Assembly (NCBI GenBank): GCA_038257015.1
Contig: JBBSJS010000026.1
Span: 1-12,265 of the forward strand
Length of the DNA stretch: 12,265 nucleotides
Direction: 5' to 3'
Source of the DNA: UBA920 sp038257015
Lineage (GTDB): Bacteria > Patescibacteriota > Doudnabacteria > UBA920
Part shown: one piece after another, positions 1 through 5,362 of the stretch
How the letters are laid out: each line of letters opens with the position of its first letter
How positions within the stretch are numbered: position 1 is the stretch's first letter
Position numbers and translations under genes: made by a program
Notes under the pieces: model-generated
Databases searched by the model: none
Told to the model about the DNA's origin: nothing
The model's input: only the letters and a program-made list of their open reading frames with translations

Positions 1-372
1 GGTAGAGATTTACCCTTCTCTTTATCCGATGTATTAATAGTTTTGTATTTGCATGATATTGAAAAACCATGGAAATACAATATTGATTCTGGTGGGCTTT
101 TACACATCAAGCCTGAATTGATAGACAAAGAGTCTCAACATAAGTTTCGAGCAGACAAGTTAAAGGAGTATGGAATTGAACTAAATGACTTTCAACAGAA
201 TGCAATGCGCTACGTTGAAGGTGAGTTGAATGATTATTCCAGTAGAAACAGAGTAATGAATGAGCTTGCTGCAATATGCCATTTAGCTGACGTAACAAGT
301 GCAAGAATTTTCCATGATTACCCTCTTGAAGTTGGCGACCCTGTAACAGGTGCGATACGAGTTAGAGACTAA
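1..372 (+). CDS. HD-superfamily-like protein, C-terminal part (truncated by window edge)
   Basis: The reading frame is open from base 1 to a TAA at 370-372, so only the C-terminal 123 residues are visible and the start lies outside the window. Near the visible N-terminus is LHDIEKPW, which resembles the metal-binding HD motif (usually HDxGK). Further on, YVEGE sits where related HD proteins often carry a histidine (YVHGE), and CHLADVTSAR resembles the late H-x-x-D helix of HD phosphohydrolases. HD proteins are generally metal-dependent phosphohydrolases or nucleotide hydrolases. The substrate cannot be told here. The Glu in the second motif and the Glu in HDIEK could mean altered metal binding. 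A clear intrinsic terminator follows, so this is the last gene of its operon. The family call rests on short motifs and is moderate at best. Confidence 0.5.
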   Translation, partial: GRDLPFSLSDVLIVLYLHDIEKPWKYNIDSGGLLHIKPELIDKESQHKFRADKLKEYGIELNDFQQNAMRYVEGELNDYSSRNRVMNELAAICHLADVTSARIFHDYPLEVGDPVTGAIRVRD

Positions 373-395
373 TCAGGAAGTATAGTTTCATAGAC

Positions 396-426
396 AGAGT
401 TGGTTTTAGACCAACTCTTTTATTTT
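396..426 (+). terminator. Intrinsic terminator of the HD-like gene
   Basis: A perfect 9-bp stem (AGAGTTGGT at 396-404, ACCAACTCT at 410-418) closes a 5-nt loop and runs into a T-rich tail (TCTTTTATTTTT). It lies 24 nt after the stop codon of the gene ending at 372. Confidence 0.85.
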
Positions 427-453
427 TGTATGAAAGGAAAGTTTTGATTTTTT

Positions 454-485
454 AGTAGCGCCTGCCTGCCGGTAGGCAGGCTACT
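454..485. repeat. GC-rich palindrome of CPR-type intergenic repeat
   Basis: AGTAG-CG-CCTGCCT, a GCCGGT loop, then AGGCAGG-CTACT form a hairpin of 5 plus 7 bp with a 2-nt bulge. It is strikingly GC-rich in an otherwise AT-rich spacer. Palindromes with a CCTGCCT/AGGCAGG core are, from memory, dispersed in many CPR genomes. The function is unknown. No T-tract follows it, so it is not a standard terminator. Confidence 0.6.
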
Positions 486-487
486 CG

Positions 488-507
488 GCCGAAGGCTTCG
501 CTTCGGC
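488..507. repeat. Second GC-rich hairpin
   Basis: GCCGAAG at 488-494 pairs perfectly with CTTCGGC at 501-507 around a GCTTCG loop, directly abutting the palindrome at 454-485. A third small hairpin (CGGAATC-TTC-GATTCCG, 550-566) follows. The three form a hairpin cluster between two terminators. No coding frame of note is present in this stretch. Confidence 0.5.
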
Positions 508-578
508 ACTCCCCTAATATTTTCACCTACTGTGGAAATGGAGGTTGGTCGGAATCTTCGATTCCGCTGTAATCATCA

Positions 579-619
579 CCAAAGAAAAAACCCGAGACAA
601 GTTCGGGTTTTTTCTTTGG
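579..619. terminator. Bidirectional intrinsic terminator
   Basis: A perfect 17-bp inverted repeat (579-595 against 603-619) with a 7-nt loop has a CCCGA/TCGGG core flanked by A6 and T6. It therefore reads as a terminator on both strands. On the minus strand it lies downstream of the unknown gene at 776-1453. On the plus strand it backs up the terminator at 396-426. Confidence 0.85.
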
Positions 620-775
620 TAGTCTTTGCGAATCAGAACTACAACTCTTTGTTAGTAGAAATAGAGCAATGGAGGGCTATTGTACCCCAACTAAATAGTT
701 AAAGTTAAGAATCTACTGTCATTACCATCAGTGCTGTCGTAAACCTTCCAATCTGACCTAAAAGTTCTATATGAA

Positions 776-1453
776 TTATTCCGCTGGAGATATAACTCTC
801 GGCTTTATAGGGCCATTATAAAAATCACGCGGTGAGAGTCTTTGAATGCTCATCGAATATCCGTATGGTCCGCCACCATCTCCTTTGCTCAGTGATACTT
901 TAATTGAACGGATATCTCCATTATCAAGTTTAACAAAATAATAAGTATTGCCTAATAGCTGCTCTTCTGTTAGTGTAGTAACCAAATAACGCCATTCATT
1001 TAAAGAAATTGGATTAATATCGTGCTCTGCCTTGACTACTCTTTCGCCCACTTCTTGTTTCGGAGTAATTTCCTGAAATACCCGACCCTTTATACCATCG
1101 AAAGGCTGTGAAGTGTCGTAGACTAAACTTTGAAAAGAGTCTTCCTTATTTATATATCGGAAATAGTCACCGAACAAAGGGTGACTTAAAAATTCCTTAA
1201 AATCTAATTCCTCAGTTTGATCAGGTGTAGAGAAAGTTCGAAGTATTTCGGTCTTTTCTATTCCTTTGGTTATGTGTTCAATATTTGGGTCCTGTTTTCC
1301 TAAATCCTCAAGTTGTTTTTTAGTGATTTCTAATCTTGGTTCACCATTTTCAGTGGGAAGATAGTGCGCACCACCCTCAATAAGTTTAGCGTCGTTGATT
1401 GCTCTTGATTCTGTAAATTTTGCGATATCTTCCGGTGTATATTTTTCTGACAT
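776..1453 (-). CDS. Hypothetical protein, 225 aa, possibly frameshifted near its 3' end
   Basis: I do not recognise a family. The protein is soluble, acidic-to-neutral and Glu/Lys-rich, with no signal peptide or membrane segment. The first half looks helical. The second half looks beta-rich, with a glycine-rich turn (KGDGGGPYGYS) near residues 190-199. The start is an ATG at 1453 with no convincing Shine-Dalgarno. An extended -10 promoter about 33 nt upstream supports this start. After the TAA at 776-778, another minus-strand frame stays open to a TAG at 691-693. It encodes a natural-looking tail ending WKVYDSTDGNDSRFLTLTI. A single-base change around 785-805 would join the two, giving a protein of roughly 250 residues. 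The terminator at 579-619 then follows. Confidence 0.75.
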   Translation of the reverse strand: MSEKYTPEDIAKFTESRAINDAKLIEGGAHYLPTENGEPRLEITKKQLEDLGKQDPNIEHITKGIEKTEILRTFSTPDQTEELDFKEFLSHPLFGDYFRYINKEDSFQSLVYDTSQPFDGIKGRVFQEITPKQEVGERVVKAEHDINPISLNEWRYLVTTLTEEQLLGNTYYFVKLDNGDIRSIKVSLSKGDGGGPYGYSMSIQRLSPRDFYNGPIKPRVISPAE

Positions 1454-1485
1454 ATGAGTGAATTAATGGTTCTCTAGTTAGTTTA

Positions 1486-1491
1486 ACTATA
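1486..1491 (-). promoter_or_regulatory. Extended -10 promoter of the 225-aa gene
   Basis: The minus strand reads TGC-TATAGT, an extended -10 (TGn) element with five of six -10 matches. The -35 region 17 nt upstream is weak (GCTACA). Predicted transcription would begin about 25 nt before the ATG at 1453. Confidence 0.5.
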
Positions 1492-1624
1492 GCAAATTTT
1501 CTTTTAAATGTAGCCAAGTTAAATTTTGAATTTTATTCCAGACATTTCAAAACTTCACTTATCATGCTATTTGTCAGGAGCTTGGAGCTTAGGGATAATT
1601 AGCTATTTTCAGAAGAAATATCTT

Positions 1625-1972
1625 TTAGTTTATTGATCTCATCGTTAACATCATAATATAATTTCGCAAATTTTCCCCTAGTTCCTCAGTCTCCGCTTTA
1701 CCTTCTTCATGTAATGCCTTTGTGAGAGCGGCATCTAAGGAATCTATCGCTTCCTCGGCATACCCGGCTTCTGCGTAAAGTAACCCTAAGCGAACATCGT
1801 ATTTAATCGAAGCCTCCACTCTATCTGGAGTTTGATCGACTTTTACTTCTTCCAGATTACACCATATGCGCAGCATTTTTTTAGCTTCTGATGTTTCTGC
1901 ACCTTGGCGCAGAACTTCAACTAATTCTTCTCTGGAAACCTCTCGTCTTTCAGCGTACTCATCAACTTTCAC
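1625..1972 (-). CDS. Small TPR-like helical protein downstream of tRNA-Glu
   Basis: The product has 115 residues and is rich in Ala, Glu, Lys and Leu. The stretch RLGLLYAEAGYAEEAIDSLDAAL (about residues 61-83) has the A-x-x-Y/G and A-x-x-x-L spacing of a tetratricopeptide helix pair, so a protein-binding helical fold is likely. No specific family is recognised. The start is GTG, with AAAGG about 10 nt upstream. An ATG 8 nt upstream is out of frame and ends after three codons in a TGA that overlaps the GTG. The gene begins 41 nt after the 3' end of tRNA-Glu on the same strand, with no terminator or clear promoter between them. It is probably transcribed from the tRNA promoter and released by tRNA processing. 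No obvious terminator follows. The 171-nt spacer at 1454-1624 holds only the next gene's promoter and a short direct repeat (GGAGCTT twice at about 1578-1591). Confidence 0.7.
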   Translation of the reverse strand: MKVDEYAERREVSREELVEVLRQGAETSEAKKMLRIWCNLEEVKVDQTPDRVEASIKYDVRLGLLYAEAGYAEEAIDSLDAALTKALHEEGKAETEELGENLRNYIMMLTMRSIN

Positions 1973-2013
1973 GAATTCATAACCTTTCCGAATCTCTCGA
2001 CACTGAGGACTGT

Positions 2014-2088
2014 TGGTAGCGCTACGGGGAATCGAACCCCGATTTAGCGGATGAGAACCGCTTGTCCTAACCGTTAGACGATAGCGCC
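2014..2088 (-). tRNA. tRNA-Glu (anticodon CTC), CCA encoded
   Basis: The minus strand folds into a full cloverleaf. The acceptor arm GGCGCTA/TAGCGCT ends in a G1-U72 pair. The D-arm GTCTAACGGTTAGGAC is typical of tRNA-Glu. The anticodon stem AGCGG/CCGCT carries the loop TTCTCAT, giving anticodon CTC for GAG codons. The T-arm is GGGGTTCGATTCCCC. The discriminator A73 is followed by an encoded CCA (2014-2016). Confidence 0.95.
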
Positions 2089-2132
2089 TTAAATAGTCGT
2101 CACAACTACATCAACTACTAGAATTACGCTTC

Positions 2133-2161
2133 ATTATAGCCAAAATGTTCACTCTTTGCAA
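2133..2161 (-). promoter_or_regulatory. Sigma70-type promoter of tRNA-Glu
   Basis: The minus strand carries TTGCAA (2156-2161), a 17-nt spacer and TATAAT (2133-2138). Transcription would start near 2126, about 38 nt before the mature tRNA 5' end. The -35 partly overlaps the end of the preceding terminator. Confidence 0.75.
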
Positions 2162-2197
2162 TAAAAAAGACGCTTGTATTTTGAGTACAAAGCGTCT
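2161..2197 (-). terminator. Intrinsic terminator after the galE operon
   Basis: AGACGCTTGTA (2168-2178) pairs with TACAAAGCGTCT (2186-2197), with one bulged base. On the minus strand it is followed by a T-run (2163-2168). It lies about 55 nt past the stop of the 203-aa gene. Confidence 0.8.
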
Positions 2198-2252
2198 ATT
2201 GTATGTTGCCACTCCCCTGGTTAGGAGACAGTATTTTTAAGTTTAAGGTTTT

Positions 2253-2864
2253 TCACCAAAAGATTTTTTGAGCGTCTTTCACCCATGAATGAGTGATTCC
2301 AGATTTCCACTCGAACTTTGGTTTCGTCGCTGATGTTTTGACAAGACCCAAGACTTCAAAATTTACTTGATACAAACCTCGATTAAGTTTATCGTGGTCA
2401 AATTGCACTTGCTGAATTAACTCTTTGATAGTAAGTTCGACTCCATGCTCGAGAGGTGCCACATGAGCGTGAATATTTCCGTGATAAGGGAACTTCAATT
2501 GATAATCCAACAGAGCCTCTTTGAGTAAAATTTCCGACTCTCTTTGCCAACCAAGAGCTTTTACCACGTCATGCTTAAAAAGATCAAAAATTGGACCTGT
2601 TCCTCCCACCATTAAATGAATCCAACCACCACGTGTAGTCTTCGTTCTTGGTTTGAGACAAACAGCAACGATGAAGGCTAACTTCGAAGGACTGGTTTTC
2701 CAATCCATATCAGCTACCGCTTTCCGAAGAAAAGTGTAGTCACTACGGTTATCGCTTACGAACACACCGCTATACTTAGTGGATTGTTCGAATGCATCAA
2801 CTAACCACTCTGCTAATTCCAAAGCCTGAACCATTGTGGTTTGGGTCTTTTTAACTTTTGCCAT
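2253..2864 (-). CDS. Hypothetical protein, 203 aa, downstream of galE
   Basis: I do not recognise this family. It begins with a basic segment (MAKVKKTQ), then an amphipathic helix (VQALELAEWLVDAFEQS), then mixed alpha/beta sequence. Notable are a GGWIHLMVGGTGP loop near residues 79-91 and several histidines (HGNIHAHVAPLEHG, about 127-140). There is no signal peptide or membrane segment. The start is firm: AGGAGG at 2874-2879 lies 9 nt before the ATG at 2864. Another ATG 4 nt after the Shine-Dalgarno is out of frame. The gene starts 24 nt after galE on the same strand and shares its terminator, so it is probably co-transcribed. A role linked to UDP-sugar metabolism is only a guess from position. 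Confidence 0.8.
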   Translation of the reverse strand: MAKVKKTQTTMVQALELAEWLVDAFEQSTKYSGVFVSDNRSDYTFLRKAVADMDWKTSPSKLAFIVAVCLKPRTKTTRGGWIHLMVGGTGPIFDLFKHDVVKALGWQRESEILLKEALLDYQLKFPYHGNIHAHVAPLEHGVELTIKELIQQVQFDHDKLNRGLYQVNFEVLGLVKTSATKPKFEWKSGITHSWVKDAQKIFW

Positions 2865-2888
2865 TTCATTTTTCCTCCTGAAAAAATT

Positions 2889-3971
2889 CTAGCGCAAACT
2901 AGTTTTGATAATGTTTGCTAAATCGGAATGTTGTAATTGAAAATATAATTCGGTAGTAATCTTAATGTTGTCAGCCACAGTAATTGGTGAATCACCTGGT
3001 CGTCTCGGTACAACTTGGTATTTAACTTCTCGCCCAGTTGCGCGTTGTACTTCACTAATAATTTCTCTGACTGACAAACCTTTACCTGTACCGATATTAT
3101 AAACAGCGAAACCAGTTTGAGTTTGTAGTCTTTTTAGTCCAGCAATATGAGCTCGAGCAATGTCCACGACATGAACATAGTCGCGCACACCAGTACCATC
3201 AGCGGTATGGTAATCGTCGCCGTAAATTTGAATTGAATCTCTTCGACCCATAGCAACATCTACAACGCGTGGAATTAAATGAGACTCATGAGCAGAATAA
3301 ACCGGGTTTTCCGGGTTCGCACCACAAGCATTAAAGTACCTAAAGACAATCGCTCTCAAGCCGTTGTGTTGGCTGTGAAAAGCCAGTAACTGCTCCGAAA
3401 GCATCTTAGAATGGCCGTATGGATCTATTGGGCTCAATGGCGCATTTTCTGATACTGGCATTTGCTCTTGCAATCCATAAACGGCCGCAGTAGAGGAGAA
3501 AATAAATTTATCAATATCGAATTCATTCATCACCTGAAGTAGCTTACCAGTTTTTAAAGTATTGTTATCTAGGTAGTGTAAAGGTTTTTCTACCGACTCT
3601 CCTACTTCAATACTTGCGGCAAAATGCATCACGGCTTCAATTTCTGTGCCGCTGAAAATTTCTCTAAGCAACTCAATGTCGGCAAAATCTCCATGAATGA
3701 ACTCAGCTTCTGGATGTATGTTATCCAAAGAACCTGAAGACAAATCGTCCAACACTACAACTTTATAATTCTCTTTAATGAGCTGTTGAACCGTATGGCC
3801 TCCAATGTACCCTGCTCCACCAGTAACTAAAATGGTTTTTTGAGGTTGCTTATCACTAATCAGCTTTTGGTACTCAGACCATGTCAAAAGAACACCACGA
3901 GGCTGACCATCAGCTCCAGTAATAACTGTTTTAGTATTCGATTGTTCGAGTAAATCAATTACAGTTTGCAC
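2889..3971 (-). CDS. galE: UDP-glucose 4-epimerase with Phd/YefM-like N-terminal extension
   Basis: GalE interconverts UDP-glucose and UDP-galactose (or the N-acetyl forms) with bound NAD, in the cytoplasm. The Rossmann motif TGGAGYIG is at 50-57, with the NAD-binding DD at 75-76. MHFAAS is at 115-120 and SSTAAVYG at 159-166. The catalytic Y185-x3-K189 lies in PYGHSK. RYFNACG and RDYVHV follow, as expected for the extended SDR epimerase family. A typical GalE starts right at the Rossmann strand, but this one has about 45 extra residues. Residues 9-39 (ITGADGQPRGVLLTWSEYQKL) resemble the Phd/YefM antitoxin core, ITxxGxPxxVLxSxxEYxxL. No in-frame ATG or GTG exists between residue 1 and the Rossmann strand. 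The start is GTG at 3971, without a clear Shine-Dalgarno and about 30 nt below a good promoter. The 203-aa gene follows in the operon. Confidence 0.93.
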   Translation of the reverse strand: MQTVIDLLEQSNTKTVITGADGQPRGVLLTWSEYQKLISDKQPQKTILVTGGAGYIGGHTVQQLIKENYKVVVLDDLSSGSLDNIHPEAEFIHGDFADIELLREIFSGTEIEAVMHFAASIEVGESVEKPLHYLDNNTLKTGKLLQVMNEFDIDKFIFSSTAAVYGLQEQMPVSENAPLSPIDPYGHSKMLSEQLLAFHSQHNGLRAIVFRYFNACGANPENPVYSAHESHLIPRVVDVAMGRRDSIQIYGDDYHTADGTGVRDYVHVVDIARAHIAGLKRLQTQTGFAVYNIGTGKGLSVREIISEVQRATGREVKYQVVPRRPGDSPITVADNIKITTELYFQLQHSDLANIIKTSLR

Positions 3972-4008
3972 AGATTTAAGGTTATATTTATCACTTAATT
4001 AGCATCAA

Positions 4009-4037
4009 ATTATAGCTTTTTTCATATAAAAAAACAA
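4009..4037 (-). promoter_or_regulatory. Sigma70-type promoter of galE
   Basis: The minus strand carries TTGTTT (4032-4037), a 17-nt spacer and a consensus TATAAT (4009-4014). It places the transcription start near 4002, about 30 nt before the GTG. The -35 is built from the T-tract of the preceding terminator, so the two elements overlap. Confidence 0.8.
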
Positions 4038-4064
4038 GACGCACCCCTCATTGGGATGCGTCTT
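4024..4064 (-). terminator. Intrinsic terminator of the glycosyltransferase/SemiSWEET operon
   Basis: AAGACGCA-CCC (4036-4046) pairs with GGG-A-TGCGTCTT (4053-4064), with one bulge. On the minus strand a T7 run follows. It lies just past the stop at 4079 and overlaps the galE -35. Confidence 0.85.
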
Positions 4065-4078
4065 TAAATTAAACTCAT

Positions 4079-4357
4079 TTAACTGAGTATATAGTAGGTA
4101 GTTACTGCAGTTGCAGCAAAAAGTTTGCAAGTATTCCCGACAATTAACGGATAGCTTTGAATACTGATTCCATAAAGTAACCAGATAAAACCTATCACTG
4201 CAATCGCCAGAAAAGTTAAAGGCTCAATGTGTGCTATTCCACCACCGTGCCAACTTTTGAAGAATTGTAACAATGGTGCAAGTTCAAACGGGACTGTTGC
4301 CCACGCCAAAAGCTCCACTTTGGGCCGACTATTCAAAGTGCGAATTAAGGATTTCAT
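4079..4357 (-). CDS. SemiSWEET-like (PQ-loop/MtN3) small sugar transporter
   Basis: The 92-residue protein has three predicted membrane helices (about 15-33, 45-64, 70-90), the size and topology of a bacterial SemiSWEET. SemiSWEETs dimerise to carry sugars down a gradient across the inner membrane. FIWLLYGISIQSYPLIVGN (57-75) matches the family pattern WLxYGxxxxxxPxxxxN. W59 and N75 are 16 residues apart, as are the binding-pocket Trp and Asn of characterised SemiSWEETs. The PQ motif of helix 1 is degenerate (APLLQ at 27-31). A basic N-terminus precedes helix 1. The ATG overlaps the TGA of the upstream glycosyltransferase (ATGA) and has GGAGG 5 nt before it, inside the upstream gene. Translational coupling is therefore likely. 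Confidence 0.75.
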   Translation of the reverse strand: MKSLIRTLNSRPKVELLAWATVPFELAPLLQFFKSWHGGGIAHIEPLTFLAIAVIGFIWLLYGISIQSYPLIVGNTCKLFAATAVTTYYILS

Positions 4358-5139
4358 CTTGCCTCCGAACCTTCGAGACCCATCGATTCCACAACGCGAT
4401 CAATTTGATTGCGTAAGTTGGTGCCGATTGTTGCACAAGCACGCCAGCGAGCGATAATCTTATCCATCGCCGCCTGTTCACGCTCCTCTTTTTGAGCTTG
4501 ATTGTAATGCACACCCACAATTAATGGAACTTTGGCTTCTATCATCTTGGTACGATAGCCGGAAAAGGCAATCGTCCTGAAGACAAAATCGATGTCTTCC
4601 ATACCGCCAACTCCATCACAAAACGGATCAAATAGCGGTTGTCCACAACCTAGCTTACCAATATCAATCAACATTCCCGTATTCCGAGGATGACGATAAG
4701 ACCGACCAGTGTCAATTGAGTTGCCGTGACTCTGGGCATGAAAACTGGTGCCGACAATTGCAGTACGCTCATCTTGGAAAGCCGTCAACATTTGCTCGAG
4801 ATGGCTTTTCTCAAACAGCGCCTCAACTGAGACATTAAAACAGAACCTGATTTTCATACTCTCTTCAACAGAGAGATTATGCAAACCAATATTGCACAAT
4901 GCCGCATTGAGTGCCGTTGACCAGTGGTACTGATCCCACATTTCGATGACACTCACATCGTCGACCAAACCTGATTCTTTCAACCAAACGTTGGTTGACT
5001 GCCTGTCTGAGGTCGCGTTGGTAACCACATAAATGTGGTTGATTCCAATTTGAACAAGTCTTTTAACTTGCTTCACAATGCTCGGATTGTTATAGCTGCG
5101 AATTACAGCTGCAACATTCTTCAAACTAATATTATCCAT
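4354..5139 (-). CDS. GT2-like (GT-A fold) glycosyltransferase, degenerate DxD
   Basis: The 261-residue protein starts with VAAVIRSYNNPSIVKQV (9-25) and HIYVVTNATSD (35-45), as in the nucleotide-binding half of family 2 glycosyltransferases. WSTALNAAL (73-81) matches the ALNxG region. NTGMLIDIGKLG (153-164) and GGMEDIDFVFRTIAFSGYRTKMIEA (178-202) match the acceptor/ED region and the strand after it. Where GT2 enzymes carry a DxD or DD for metal-sugar binding, this protein reads RFCFNVSVEALF (98-109). It may be inactive, metal-independent or use another residue. No signal peptide or membrane helix is visible, so it is cytoplasmic. AGGAGG lies 5 nt before the ATG at 5139, below a consensus promoter and about a 110-nt leader. 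The SemiSWEET-like gene follows with an ATGA overlap. Confidence 0.78.
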   Translation of the reverse strand: MDNISLKNVAAVIRSYNNPSIVKQVKRLVQIGINHIYVVTNATSDRQSTNVWLKESGLVDDVSVIEMWDQYHWSTALNAALCNIGLHNLSVEESMKIRFCFNVSVEALFEKSHLEQMLTAFQDERTAIVGTSFHAQSHGNSIDTGRSYRHPRNTGMLIDIGKLGCGQPLFDPFCDGVGGMEDIDFVFRTIAFSGYRTKMIEAKVPLIVGVHYNQAQKEEREQAAMDKIIARWRACATIGTNLRNQIDRVVESMGLEGSEAR

Positions 5140-5241
5140 TCTATCCTCCTACCCCATTCAAAGGGCTGTCCAAGTTTTGAAATAACACCAAAGTCTTCTT
5201 GCCGTACAAAGCATTTAGACTTCACTTATGTTACTCACGAT

Positions 5242-5254
5242 TTGAGCAACTCAA
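5242..5254. promoter_or_regulatory. Operator-like palindrome at the transcription start
   Basis: TTGAG-CAA-CTCAA is a 5+5 palindrome with a 3-nt centre. It lies immediately downstream of the -10 and covers the predicted transcription start of the glycosyltransferase operon. The position suits a repressor site. No known regulator motif is matched. Confidence 0.4.
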
Positions 5255-5255
5255 G

Positions 5256-5284
5256 ATTATACATCAAATTAGCAGTATTGTCAA
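5256..5284 (-). promoter_or_regulatory. Full-consensus promoter of the glycosyltransferase operon
   Basis: The minus strand has TTGACA (5279-5284), exactly 17 nt, then TATAAT (5256-5261), a perfect sigma70 consensus. The transcription start falls near 5249, leaving a leader of about 110 nt before the ATG at 5139. Confidence 0.88.
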
Positions 5285-5310
5285 TAAAACATGGGTTAAT
5301 TATTGAAAGC

Positions 5311-5346
5311 AAACAAAAAAGCCCTCCGTTTTCACGGAAGGCTTTT
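5311..5346 (-). terminator. Intrinsic terminator of the DUF11 surface-protein gene
   Basis: AAAAGCCCTCCGT (5317-5329) pairs with ACGGAAGGCTTTT (5334-5346) with a single mismatch and a 4-nt loop. On the minus strand it is followed by TTTTTTGTTT. It starts 17 nt after the stop codon at 5363. Confidence 0.88.
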
Positions 5347-5362
5347 AAGTGCTAAGTAAAGC

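Noticed and set aside
107..304. Minus-strand 65-codon frame opposite the HD-like gene
   Set aside because: It is antisense to a frame with recognisable HD-like motifs and has no start signals.
1578..1591. Direct repeat GGAGCTTGGAGCTT as an attachment site or terminator
   Set aside because: It is only two copies of 7 nt, with no hairpin with T-tract and no integrase or mobile gene in the window.
2889..3971. Toxin-antitoxin locus suggested by the Phd-like segment
   Set aside because: No RelE, Doc or PIN-type toxin is encoded nearby, and the 203-aa neighbour shows no toxin motif. The segment is part of GalE.
5035..5355. Plus-strand frame of 106 codons across the glycosyltransferase start and the next terminator
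   Set aside because: It runs antisense through a consensus promoter, a leader and a terminator, and its composition is not protein-like.
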